Shown: piece by piece, positions 1-8,636 of the stretch
Numbering within the stretch: position 1 is the first letter of the stretch
How the letters are laid out: each line of letters opens with the position of its first letter
Source of the DNA: Gyrodactylus bullatarudis
Lineage: Eukaryota; Platyhelminthes; Monogenea; Gyrodactylidea; Gyrodactylidae
NCBI GenBank assembly: GCA_012064415.1
Contig: SSNU01002984.1
Span: forward strand, 1-16,439
Reading direction: 5' to 3'
DNA length: 16,439 nucleotides
Made by a program: the position numbers and the translations under genes
The notes under the pieces: generated by a model
What the model saw: only the letters and a program-made list of their open reading frames with translations
Told to the model about the DNA's origin: nothing
Database searches by the model: none

Positions 1-1
1 C

Positions 2-244
2 CTCAGTTCAGAAGACGAAGTAGATGAAACAGTAGCAACGACAAGGGAAGATCTGGACGACTTCGGAGATTACCAAGAGGCCCAGGAAGTAACGCGGGAT
101 TTCGAGGATTATCTAGAGGCCCAGGAAGAGATAGCGAGCGCGGGCGGAATGTCAGAGGAGCAGCAGCAGCAAGGGCCACAAGTGGTAAAAAAGTCCGAGA
201 GAATTAAAAAGAAGAATAAGTTTTTAATTGAAGAAATGGATTAG
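2..244 (+). CDS. C-terminal tail of an LTR-retrotransposon polyprotein (5'-partial)
   Basis: An open frame enters from the left edge and stops at TAG 242-244, giving 80 residues. It is strongly acidic (runs of D and E), contains a short Q-run, and ends in a basic patch with the motif KKSERIKKK. A charged tail ending in an S-R/E-R-I-basic motif is common after the integrase in Ty3/gypsy-type polyproteins. Its position 17 bp upstream of a recognisable LTR is the main support for the call. A 13-codon direct duplication (59-97 and 98-136; shared residues D-F-x-D-Y-x-E-A-Q-E) is visible. G+C is clearly higher than in the following DNA. Catalytic domains lie outside the window, so clade and intactness cannot be judged. 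A host acidic protein is the main alternative. Confidence 0.55.
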   Translation, partial: LSSEDEVDETVATTREDLDDFGDYQEAQEVTRDFEDYLEAQEEIASAGGMSEEQQQQGPQVVKKSERIKKKNKFLIEEMD

Positions 245-308
245 ATCTTATTGGAAGAGCGTGTTGTAAGGCAGATTAATATTACAATAATATATTTGAT
301 TCAGTGTT

Positions 309-314
309 TATAAA
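309..314 (+). promoter_or_regulatory. TATA box within the LTR
   Basis: TATAAA followed by AGGG lies 47 bp into the LTR and 57 bp before the AATAAA. This fits the U3 promoter of an LTR element. Such a hexamer is cheap in A+T-rich DNA, so the support comes from its position. Confidence 0.4.
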
Positions 315-370
315 GGGCATTTAAACAACAATAAGATTTGGACAGAATATTTGTTTTACACATCGTCATC

Positions 371-376
371 AATAAA
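371..376 (+). terminator. Polyadenylation signal within the LTR
   Basis: AATAAA in the second half of the LTR, downstream of the TATA box, as expected for the R region that ends the retrotransposon transcript. Confidence 0.45.
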
Positions 377-433
377 ACAGTTTTTGAAATTATCTCGTGT
401 TAACTTGAACTGGTTTCTCCCTTATTTACAACA

Positions 434-1539
434 GGCATAGAACATTGTTCAAGCATAATAAAATTTTGTATTACCCTAATGAATATTTAACTTTTTAAAT
501 AATCAATCATAGCTTGGATCTAAATTTTTCAGAGAACGTTTCCAAACTGCTCGTGTTTCAAAAGAAAATCATGATGTGATTAATGGGAATTTTTTTGAAT
601 TCAGCGTGAAATTATGTAAAGTTGGTTGATATAAAGTTGGGAATTTATAATTCTTACAAAAATCAAAAATTCGAATATGTTGATTTTTAGAAGTTTAAAA
701 TTATTTTACCCTTTGAAGAACAAAATTATATTTAAGAAAAATGATCATAATTTCGATTTGGCACCAAAATTCGAATTTTATCGAAGTTGAAAATTTTTAT
801 CAATTTTAAAGTTACAGAGAAGTTTTAGAGCCTCAGAATTATATATCACACTCATGAGTATGCCCAAAAATACAGAGATCTTTATTTGTGAAGTACTTTG
901 GCATCTTTTTATTTCATTAAAACATTTAATGACATCGGTAGCACAGCTCAAAACCAACGTTTCTGAACATCTCTCCCGATTAAATTTGATTGTTTTTACA
1001 TTGTTTCAAATACAGTACTGGATTTTGTTGGATAGAATTAGTTAAATTGTACAATATTAACATTTTCAAGAAAGTAAGAACGGATGAAAATATTCTATGC
1101 TCAAAGTCCTTGAAATTGGCAATAATGATACTTGAAGCTCATCAAGAAGGCAGTAAGAGTTGAAAAATAAGAATCTTGAAAAAGATCTATTATTGAATTA
1201 TCGTGCTCAGGAAATTATTATGTATTTCCTCTCTCGTTGTCAGTATGTGATGCAATCAATGCAACAACAGAATGTTTCAGTTAAACACTGTTAATATCTT
1301 AAAGATTCACTCTATGATCTATCAAGGTGATTTTACTCATTTTTATTTCAATAGATAAAATAGTGAAACAAAAATTTATGGTAGGAATATTTTTTTCAAG
1401 TGAGCAAATTTTTAAATGCGGTTATAATGATTCAGTCAGTTCCTAAACTTATTGGTAACCCTTATTCAAAAAACTGCGATACTCATCTAATCCTCTCTAA
1501 CATGTTCACGCTTGTTTACATAAAGATGAGAATTTACTA
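434..1539. other. Gene-free A+T-rich stretch with one dispersed-repeat copy
   Basis: No frame here has coding character. The open frames are short, lack coherent amino-acid composition and are of a length expected by chance in DNA this A+T-rich. The only structure seen is the dispersed-repeat copy at 618-830. Confidence 0.6.
618..830 (+). repeat. Dispersed repeat family, copy 1
   Basis: Two blocks are shared with the copies at 1880-2080 and 11008-11290. The first is an AAAGTTG..TTGATAT..AAGTTGGGAATTTAT segment followed by a TTTTTACAAAAATC-like stretch. The second is a TTTGGCACCAAAATTCG block followed by GTTGAAAATTTTTAT and ATTTTAAAG. Spacing and order are conserved, but identity is well below that of a recent duplicate, so this is an old copy. 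Confidence 0.5.
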
Positions 1540-1625
1540 TTTCAATGTTGATTCCAGTTATCACTCCTCTAAATCTTCGAAATCGATAAAAATTTTCGGC
1601 TCTAAAGTTGAAATTTGGTGCATTA
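1540..1625 (-). repeat. Dispersed repeat family, core only, inverted
   Basis: The reverse complement reads CACCAAATTTCAACTTTAGA, then GAAAATTTTTATCGATTTCG, then a GAGTGAT segment. This matches the core of the 11008-11290 copy in order and spacing. Confidence 0.4.
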
Positions 1626-1879
1626 TCGAAACTTATTGGCTCATTTCATCGTGGAATTCGAAGGAGAAAAATATTGGTTTTTTTGGAAACTGTCAACAAT
1701 AGGAGTAGATTTTGGATTTTATTTTTCAAAAATTTTCAAACTCCTTGGAGAGTGGACTATTTTGAATTTTTTAAGTTTTCATTCGATCATGCTTTTTACA
1801 TAGTGACATAATAGACCTAAAGTTTCAATTTTTTGATTTATGATTGATTATTTTCGTTTTTTTCATAAATTAGAAATAT

Positions 1880-2080
1880 AAAGTTAATTGATAAGAAGTT
1901 GAGAATCTATGATTTTTACAGAAATCGTAATTTCTTCATTAACATTCACTGTTTAATGAAAAAAATTATGGAAATTTTTCAAATTTTGTTTTGGCGCCAA
2001 AATCCCATTTTTTCGAAAAATTTTATTGATTTTAAAGAGATTGATCAAAAGTTGATTTTCAGAATTAGAACAAGACTAAA
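1880..2080 (+). repeat. Dispersed repeat family, copy 2
   Basis: Same order of blocks as copy 1: AAAGTTAATTGATAAGAAGTT, GATTTTTACAGAAATCGTAA, then TTTTGGCGCCAAAATCCC, TTTTATTGATTTTAAAGAG, and GATCAAAAGTTGATTTTCAG followed by AGAACAAGA. The last blocks match 11250-11285. Confidence 0.5.
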
Positions 2081-2129
2081 AAGCTGAATATGCTGAATCT
2101 GTTCTAATACTTGACCTCATTACCACTTG

Positions 2130-2368
2130 AAAGTTGAATTTCGATTTTTTGATCATTTTCGTTACTTTAAAATCAATTAAATTTCTATAAATCAAATTCC
2201 CTCAAAAATGGCCGATATTTTGAAAATCTAGTGGCTATTTTTGACTTTACTGTCTGATTTTGATCATGCAATACTACTTTTGACCATTCTGCCATTTTTA
2301 AATCAATAAAAATTTTCAACTCAAAGTTCAATTATGGGATTTTTGTGCCAATTTGAAAAATGACCATA
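2130..2368 (-). repeat. Dispersed repeat family, two inverted cores
   Basis: On the minus strand two cores follow each other. At 2279-2365 the order is TTGGCACAAAAATCCC, GAACTTTGAGTTGAAAATTT and TATTGATTT. At 2130-2215 a diverged copy of the ATTGATTTTAAAG...GATCAAAA part is visible. With copy 2 this makes a head-to-head inverted pair around 2085-2125. Confidence 0.4.
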
Positions 2369-2522
2369 TTTGTTCAGAATTTTTTTTCTTCAAACCGTGA
2401 AAGTAGACATCATTATCCAAAATTCCTTTAACATATATGAATTGTTAATGAACAAATTGAGATTTCTGTGAAAACTATATCAACCAAATTTTCGTCGTTT
2501 ATTAACATTATTAAATTTATTT

Positions 2523-2612
2523 CGAGAGAGAAACTCTTTGATCTCTGTTTTTAGTTGAGCTACAGATAATTCCATGAGTAAAAAGGTTTGATGCCAGTTA
2601 TAAGAATATATA
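2523..2612 (+). repeat. Repeat shared in inverted orientation with 11640-11725
   Basis: Starts CGAGAGAGAAACTCTTTGAT and ends GTTATAAGAATATA. The reverse complement of 11640-11725 aligns along its whole length with one gap and scattered substitutions (roughly 85% identity by eye). The two lie 9 kb apart. Confidence 0.6.
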
Positions 2613-2655
2613 TATAAAAGTGCTATATTTACTAATGAAATGATTAAATTTGTTT

Positions 2656-4787
2656 AAATGAATTGATTTGAGGTAGAGTACTTGGGTTTTCATTGAAGAA
2701 CCTTCAACTCTATGTAACTTTTCTAATAATAATGCAATTTATATTGATAAGGACTTTTCCTAAATTTCAAAACAGGGCTCACAAAAGTCTGTAATTCGGC
2801 TCAAATCAATAAAAAGGAAATCAGAATATACTAGCTGATATATAAAAGACTTATCATGACAATTACAAAAAGTTCTAGCTTCTCTTGGGAAAGATCCAGA
2901 CAAATAAAATGACATCAACAAAAAGAATGTTCAGATGGCAAAATTAACATTTTCGATTGCCCCACTGATAACCTAACTTAGAAATTTTTATGACCCCCTG
3001 CGTAGTAGACTTTCTTCTGCCAATCTGATTATAATCAAGATAATTATCCAAAAGAATTGAAATTCTGTAGTTATCATTGGAAATGGAATAATTTTCTTGA
3101 AAAATGGAAAATAATTATTCCTTGAATGAATTTCAGCTTTTTCTGGTTGATAAATCTCAAATAAAACGAAACGGTATGATATAAAGATAATACATTAGTC
3201 TGAACTAGGACAGAATATTTCTTCTCGTTGATTCTATGAAAAATTAGGAGATAGAATAAAATTTTTTTGTCTGAATTCTTGCGTGAGAAAATAGTAAATT
3301 AAAATTTTTTTCTGCCTTGGCCACACTTTTATTGTTACATTATTGAGACTTGAAACAAATCTCTTTTACGCAGAAATAATTAATTAGTCTGAATGTTTAC
3401 TCATACTCAAATGTTACAATTCGGACAAGCAAGGTACGATTCTATGAATGTCATGAATCAGAGCATCAAAATATAGGACCCTATTTCCTGATTTTAGGGC
3501 TCTAAAATTTAGGCAACTACAAAAAGGAGGACTTAATGAAAAATATATAGGAAAAAGTGAAATTTATTTTCTGATAAATATAATCTATTATAATCTAGGG
3601 ATCTATTATATAGGTCCGAACGTAATAGAACTAGTTCTAGGATTTCAAACAAACGATTTTTTTTGTTTTAAAATTTTAATTTGTTACGAAATTCAAAATA
3701 ATTTATTCTCTATAGTAATCTTTGCAGCGACGAAATTGTTGGCAAACCAAAATCTATAAACAAAAATCTCATAAAACATGTGATTAACGAACATTCTGTT
3801 GAGTTTTGTGAGAGTTATATCAGTTATTCTGAATCTGAAATAATACCTTATTCACAACCCGAAATGAAGGACTGAAATATATCGTGAATCTATCAGTATA
3901 ATACAATTTTTTTAATAAATCATTTTTCTATCCTAACTAATTTACCACTGATTATTAAATAGTTTTGAAACAAAAATATTTCTATTTTTTAATTCTAATC
4001 ATTTCTTTATTTCTCGGAAAACGCGCAATGAATGAATGTCACAAACAGTTCGAACCCTTAATCTATTAACAGTTTTTGAGTTTGAAATTCCGATAGATAT
4101 TTCGTAACGACTCGCATAATCTTAATGCGTGAGGTGTAGCTTTTATCCTTGGCATTTTGAGAATGAATCGAATCAAATAAAAGTTTGCAGAAAATAAATT
4201 TGCAAACCAATGAAATGAGTGAGACCCAATATAAAATAGGCCCTAAAACAAAATTTATGCTCTTATCAAGCCCTAATAAATTTCAAACCAAGCGAGTAAT
4301 CAAAAGTTGAATTGCATTCATATGGATAGAAATGAAAATAGATCTCTAACAGCCAAAAGGGCTTTTAGGACTTTTTGATGACTTATTATACAAATTCAAG
4401 ATCTCGAAAACTTTTGGAAACAGTATTAATACCTATTAAAAGTGTAGCTATAGTTTAAATTTTCCACCATCTTAACTGCTTCAAATTTAATTGTTTTTTT
4501 TAAAAATTGAATAGTGATCTTGGTGATCAAAAGTATCTTGGCTTTGTTCTCTAGATGGCCTATGACTATTTCCTTATTCAATTCTGATCTATTGTATGTC
4601 TCATTGGATACGTCACAAGATGATGGTACTTGGAATTAAAATTTATTATATTTGAAGGTTCTATTGATGTGTAACACTTTTGAAAAGAGAATCTGAAAAA
4701 ATCCTAGGGGTGTTATGATTCATAACTTAGGAATAAACTGAGTGATTATTCTTTCTAAATTCTGAAAGTCAAAAAATTAGTTATTGT
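2656..4787. other. Gene-free A+T-rich stretch
   Basis: About 2.1 kb in which I see no coding frame, no RNA gene and no convincing repeat on either strand. Only short A+T runs and weak local inverted repeats (for example around 3088-3121) occur. Confidence 0.55.
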
Positions 4788-4871
4788 CAGTTAAACTTGT
4801 TACTAGTAACAAGATTCCCGGGATTCATGAGACTATCAGATAATTTTGGAATCGAGTAACAAGATTAACTG
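4788..4871. repeat. Stem-loop containing an 18-bp perfect palindrome
   Basis: CAGTTAAACTTGTTACT (4788-4804) pairs with AGTAACAAGATTAACTG (4855-4871) with one mismatch. The left arm overlaps a perfect 18-bp palindrome, CTTGTTACTAGTAACAAG (4796-4813), so two alternative hairpins can form. It lies 22 bp left of the large foldback. Confidence 0.55.
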
Positions 4872-4893
4872 AAATCCAAGAATCTATTTATAT

Positions 4894-5220
4894 ATATAAA
4901 TTTTAATATTTTTGGCAGATTTTGTCACTTTTCTAGTTTTTGGTCCCAACTTGTAGAGAATTTTCTCCTGATTCGATCAGTACCACCAAACCCTATCAAA
5001 TTCATTCATTAAGTATTTTAGCTCAACTTGTAAATTAGGGGAGAAGGTGACGCATTAATTTTTCATCAAAATTACGAAGTATATTTTCAATAGTTTCTAT
5101 ACTTAATGAATGAATTTGATAGGGTTTGGTGGTACTGATCGAATCAGGAGAAAATTCTCTACAAGTTGAGACCAAAAACTAGAAAAGTGACAAAATTTGC
5201 CAAAAATATTAAATTTATAT
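4894..5220. repeat. Long foldback inverted repeat, 122-bp arms
   Basis: The arms 4894-5016 and 5099-5220 are reverse complements with only two substitutions and one 1-bp indel, separated by an 82-bp loop. The inner ends read ATTCATTCATTAAGTAT and ATACTTAATGAATGAAT. No open frame of note is present. Near-identity of the arms in otherwise decayed DNA points to a recent origin or to gene conversion between arms. It could be a foldback/MITE-type element or a hairpin-RNA locus. No clear target duplication was found at the outer ends. Confidence 0.9.
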
Positions 5221-5366
5221 TTGTCCTACTTCTTAGTAGATTTCAAATACAAACTCTTATTTTTAGCTGGAAAATCAGGGTGTGCACATTCTCACACACC
5301 AAAACTGGTATTTTTATTGTAAAAGAGCATATTTAATAGGGCATAATTCCTTTTTCTATGTGTATT

Positions 5367-5464
5367 TTATAGAATTGACCAATCAGGATCGTTCTTACTA
5401 AGACAATGACGTGAAACTTCATGATTTCCCATGCCGCCAAATGTTTTTTCAATACATCTTAAAA
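5367..5464 (-). pseudogene. Short coding-like patch, unidentified
   Basis: On the minus strand about 31 codons ending at TAA (5367-5369) read like protein and are richer in G+C than the surroundings. They contain the segment FGGMGNHEVSRHCLSKNDPD. Upstream of it the frame continues open to about 5561 but becomes a low-complexity F/I/L/K translation typical of A+T-rich filler, so any real coding part is the C-terminal third. I do not recognise the family. It could be the last exon of a decayed gene or transposon. There is no intact start and no matching neighbour. Confidence 0.2.
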
Positions 5465-5562
5465 TTTTGAAAATTATTAAATATTTTATTCGAAGAAAAT
5501 GCAATTTTTGAAAATAAATATTAATTACTAGAAAATTCGATGGTGAAAATCGTTGTCTCAAT

Positions 5563-6785
5563 AATAGCTAATAAGTAGTATCAGTTTTTATAAAGAAAAC
5601 CGATATAGCATATTTTATGCGCATATAAATGAATTTTTAGGTGATATTTCTTGAGGCCCTATTGATAACTGGTTTATTTGTCTCTTAGGGATCCAAAAAA
5701 ACATTAGATTACTCTAACACCGTGAAATCAATGTAAAAATAGCGTTTAGAATATTCTTCAGAAAATTTTGAAACCTTTATGAAAAATTGAGATTTTAGTA
5801 AAAAGTAAAAAGTTTAAAATGAGGATTGACATATTTTATCGATACATACTACACACTCTAAACATTATTTCATAAGAATGTTTTTTGAATGAGTTTTTAT
5901 TACTGTGATCATGTCAGCATTTTAAAATATGTATCTAAACGACAAAAAGCTAAAATTTTCTCTGCCATCATGTGAGAATATCTTTTAGCTTTTAACAATA
6001 TGCTACAAAGAGAGAAAAAACGAATTAATTGATAAGAATACCGAAAAAAATTCATTTTTATTACCCTTTCTTTTCTTGCTGATATTCAATTAGATCCGAT
6101 TGAAATTATTTTTATTCATGTAGGGGGAAAACACCTCTGTTAAAATCGACTATTATATATGCTATATATATAGTTTATAATGAAAACGTAAGAAAAAATA
6201 TCCAGAAACCAGAACAATAGTTAATTTCTTAAATGATTCTTTTCAAAAATTTTGGTATAAACTTCCTAAAATTACTGAAACTGTCTGATGAAATTATCTC
6301 TGATAATTTGAATAAAAGCTCTTTTGTAAAATGAAAGCAATAACTGTATTTTTGACTTTGAAGCATGCTTGATTTTAAATACAAACTTCAAAATGAAATA
6401 AAGTAAAATATCAGACTTGAATAATTCAACTTTTGTGTACCTGTTTGCAATCAGATAAAGAAAAACCAATAGCAGATTCCAAAAGATCATTAAATTTCAG
6501 GAAGTCTATTTTGACAAAATAAATACTCCAGAAAATCAGGCTTAAATAAAAAAATAAAACATACTCCTACCCTTTATCAAGAGCCTTTGTTTAAGACAGT
6601 CAAAATGACATTATTAGTATTTTGATGAATCAAGTAATTAATTCTACTTATGGGATGCATGTTTCACGAATTTTGCTTTTTCCCAAGCCTTGTAAGACTG
6701 GAAAATTTTGAGCATTGGAAAATCCACTCTTATTGCGCACCCAATCGTCAAATTCGTATATTTTCTTGTAGACTCATAGAATGAT
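5563..6785. other. Gene-free A+T-rich stretch
   Basis: No coding frame with protein-like composition is seen. The one structure noted is a short hairpin, AAAAGCTAAAA (5945-5955) pairing with TTTTAGCTTTT (5983-5993) around a 27-nt loop. TATATA runs occur near 6155-6172. Confidence 0.55.
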
Positions 6786-6880
6786 CTCATTTCAATTTAA
6801 ACTCATTTCAATTTAAACTCATTTCAATTTAAACTCATTTCAATTTAAACTCATTTCAATTTAAACTCATTTCATTTAAC
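6786..6880. repeat. 16-bp minisatellite, five perfect copies plus a partial sixth
   Basis: The unit CTCATTTCAATTTAAA begins at 6786, 6802, 6818, 6834 and 6850 without a change. A sixth copy at 6866 lacks two bases (CATTTCATTTAA) and then decays. Perfect copies indicate recent expansion by slippage. Confidence 0.95.
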
Positions 6881-7559
6881 TCGACCTGATTAAAGTACGT
6901 TTCCAACTCATTTTTGACCTTTTCTATTTCGGAAAATTTCGTTTTTTATTCGATTTTTATGCATTAAAAAGTAGCGTGACTTTTTTAAATGATTTTTTGG
7001 ATTTTCAATATAAAAGATTCAGACCTTTTTTAATGAAAATATAAATTTGAAGAGTATTGAAAACTTTCAAAATTTTCCGAAATTTTGTTTATTTAATACC
7101 TGAAGCATTTTAAGAGTTCAATCAGTCTGTCATGGTCGAATGATTTCGAAATAGCTCAAAGATTATTTAAACAAAATTACAGACGGTTTCATTAGTTTTA
7201 CGAAATTTCATCCAAGTCTAATTATGCAGTAAAATTAATTGAACTACTGGAATAGAAATCATTTGGAAAATTATTAATTAATTCAATCATGCGATCAATT
7301 GAGTTTGTAAAAAGCTGCCTTCTGAACATAGCATGCAATTTACACTTTGAATTCAATTTGTAACGAAGTGGTGAATTGATGATTTTTACAAAATAATTTT
7401 AACCTAAGTGTGGTCATTAGTAATATTATATTTTTATAGTAGATTAAATTTCTAAAAATACTGTAATTTCTATTTTATTCAAAAATAAAATTTCAATGTT
7501 TCAAGAAATAAAAACAAATTTTGAAAAACCTTTGAAAAAATTCTTATTAATATATTTGA
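6881..7559. other. Gene-free A+T-rich stretch
   Basis: Nothing beyond A+T-rich filler with homopolymer runs. No open frame, hairpin or repeat worth naming was found on either strand. Confidence 0.5.
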
Positions 7560-7592
7560 GCTATAATTAATTTGAAAACTTTGAACAGCGTA

Positions 7593-7826
7593 ATGATCTT
7601 GAAGGATAGAAGAGAAATTGTGGAATGTATCTTGTTGAGAATTCTATCCAAAACCAGCTGGCATGTTTTTCAAACGCGTAACCTGCTCGTACAAATCTAT
7701 GCAGTAGATAGGACACAATTTAAAAATATTTGTGGGAAATATATTGGCGAAATAATTTCTTTTCAAAAAAAACAACTAGGATCCTTCTCCGTTTCCCATT
7801 CTAGGGTTAAAACCCGAATATCTTGA
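7593..7826 (+). CDS. Doubtful small ORF, unidentified
   Basis: From ATG 7593 to TGA 7824-7826 a frame of 77 residues is open; it extends upstream without a further ATG to a stop at 7557. The first 55 residues are mixed and charged (for example LKDRREIVECILLRILSK, DRTQFKNICGKYIGEI) and somewhat richer in G+C than the flanks. The rest is weaker. I recognise no family. A frame of this length is expected about once by chance in a window this A+T-rich, so it may be nothing, or the remnant of a decayed exon. Confidence 0.2.
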   Translation: MILKDRREIVECILLRILSKTSWHVFQTRNLLVQIYAVDRTQFKNICGKYIGEIISFQKKQLGSFSVSHSRVKTRIS

Positions 7827-8021
7827 ACGTTAAAAATTCTTTTCCAATAGAATTTCAATTCATTACTTATTAGAAACAATCTCTGAGAGTCTATTCATAC
7901 AATAGAGAATAGTTTGATGATACTATGACTTGATAAATCCCTTATTCGAACATTGTATTATAATATAATTATAATTTTCACGCAGTCTTGCATGGAAAAT
8001 TTCTACTTAATACATTGTTTA

Positions 8022-8083
8022 ATTATAATTATTATTATAATTATGATAATAATTATTATAATTATGATAATAATTATAATTTA
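8022..8083. repeat. A+T-only palindromic repeat, 21-bp unit
   Basis: ATTATTATAATTATGATAATA is repeated at 8031-8051 and 8052-8072, flanked by further AATTATAAT. The block is largely self-complementary and could extrude as a cruciform. It lies about 150 bp from the Mutator-like element. Confidence 0.85.
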
Positions 8084-8228
8084 TGAAATTCATCTCTTCT
8101 TTTTTATATGTAATTGCAACGAATAGTATGTATCCCTTATTTTGACAAAAAAATATCCCCAATAGTAATTATTCATTTCTACATATGCTTCTGTAATAAT
8201 TTAAACAAAATTGTGAAAATTTTAATAA

Positions 8229-8238
8229 TAATAATAAT
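8229..8238. repeat. Left target-site duplication of the MULE
   Basis: TAATAATAAT directly abuts the left inverted repeat and is matched exactly by 9487-9496. The left copy is the end of a short TAA microsatellite, so its outer limit is ambiguous. 9-10 bp is the usual Mutator-superfamily duplication length. Confidence 0.75.
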
Positions 8239-8537
8239 GGGGTATTTACCGTTATGATTTGTCGGACCTGCTATTCTCCTAAAATGGTCTGTCTGAGAAT
8301 CATTATTTCCGTTATGGTTAGTCAAATAAAACGATGTTATTATAAGGAATAATATATATCTTCATTATGGTTTGTTTTTTTAATGTTTTTTTCTGTAATA
8401 GTAAGTTTTACTAAAATATTTCTTTTATGGTTTCCCCCCTTAATGTTAGGCCTTGTTTATTTTACTGTTATCGTAGGGGATTATTTCACTTATGGTCTGT
8501 TCATTTTTTTTTCTTTTTTCGTTTAACTCAAATCTTA
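8239..8537 (+). repeat. Left terminal inverted repeat of the MULE (five subterminal units)
   Basis: Matches the reverse complement of 9235-9486 end to end except for an extra 47 bp (8357-8403) and two substitutions. It contains a degenerate unit centred on TTATGGTTTGT, with TTATG at 8252, 8312, 8365, 8425 and 8490 (spacing 60, 53, 60, 65). The better copies are preceded by ATTATTTCCG or ATTTC. A related ATGGTCTGTC lies between the first two. Repeated subterminal motifs of this kind are often transposase binding sites. Confidence 0.9.
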
Positions 8538-8538
8538 G

Positions 8539-8636
8539 AATCTTGTATTAAGAAATATGAAATACCAAAAATGGGCAGTGTATTAGAAAAAGCTTTTATT
8601 GAGATATTGAATGAGAGGAACATAGCTTCCAGTTGA
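8539..8636 (+). pseudogene. Small convergent ORF just inside the left TIR, unidentified
   Basis: Immediately inside the TIR the plus strand has 32 coding-like codons ending at TGA 8634-8636, including KKYEIPKMGSVLEKAFIEIL and NERN. The frame runs back into the T-rich TIR. A pyrimidine-rich stretch ending in AG (8537-8538) could be a splice acceptor. Its stop directly abuts the stop of the opposing transposase frame (8637). Convergent genes reading in from each TIR are known in some Mutator elements (the maize MuDR layout), but I see no resemblance to a known second protein. It may be a captured host exon or chance. Confidence 0.3.

Larger units (their letters stand above)
262..433 (+). mobile_element. 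3' LTR of a retrotransposon (172 bp)
   Basis: The block begins TGTTGTA and ends TACAACA, a perfect 7-bp inverted terminal pair with the canonical TG...CA ends. It starts 17 bp after the polyprotein stop; the purine-rich stretch just before it (GGAAGAGCG, 253-261) could be the polypurine tract. Inside, in the right order, are a TATAAA (309-314) and an AATAAA (371-376), which would give the U3-R-U5 layout. The next bases (GGCAT, 434-438) would be half of a 5-bp target duplication; its partner lies left of the window. Short LTRs beginning TGTTGTA are typical of small Ty3/gypsy elements (Mag/CsRn1-like), but the clade is inference. Confidence 0.75.

Noticed and set aside
854..2087. Several open frames of 60-100 codons in the first 2 kb
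   Set aside because: They are F/I/L/K/N-rich, mostly lack an ATG start and overlap dispersed repeats; frames of this length are expected by chance at this base composition.
4047..4058. GTTCGAACCC resembling a tRNA B box
   Set aside because: No A box, acceptor stem or anticodon arm lies around it on either strand.
6285..6315. Hammerhead-ribozyme-like CTGATGA followed by an 8-bp stem (6291-6298 with 6302-6309)
   Set aside because: PLEs can carry hammerhead motifs, so I checked. The bases after the stem read GAAT where the conserved GAAA is needed, and no stem I/III or cleavage site is present.
6272..6490. Minus-strand frame of about 72 codons
   Set aside because: Low-complexity F/L/I/K translation without motif or G+C shift.
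6786..6880. Repeat array considered as CRISPR
   Set aside because: The units are directly adjacent with no spacers, and the context is eukaryotic; it is a minisatellite.
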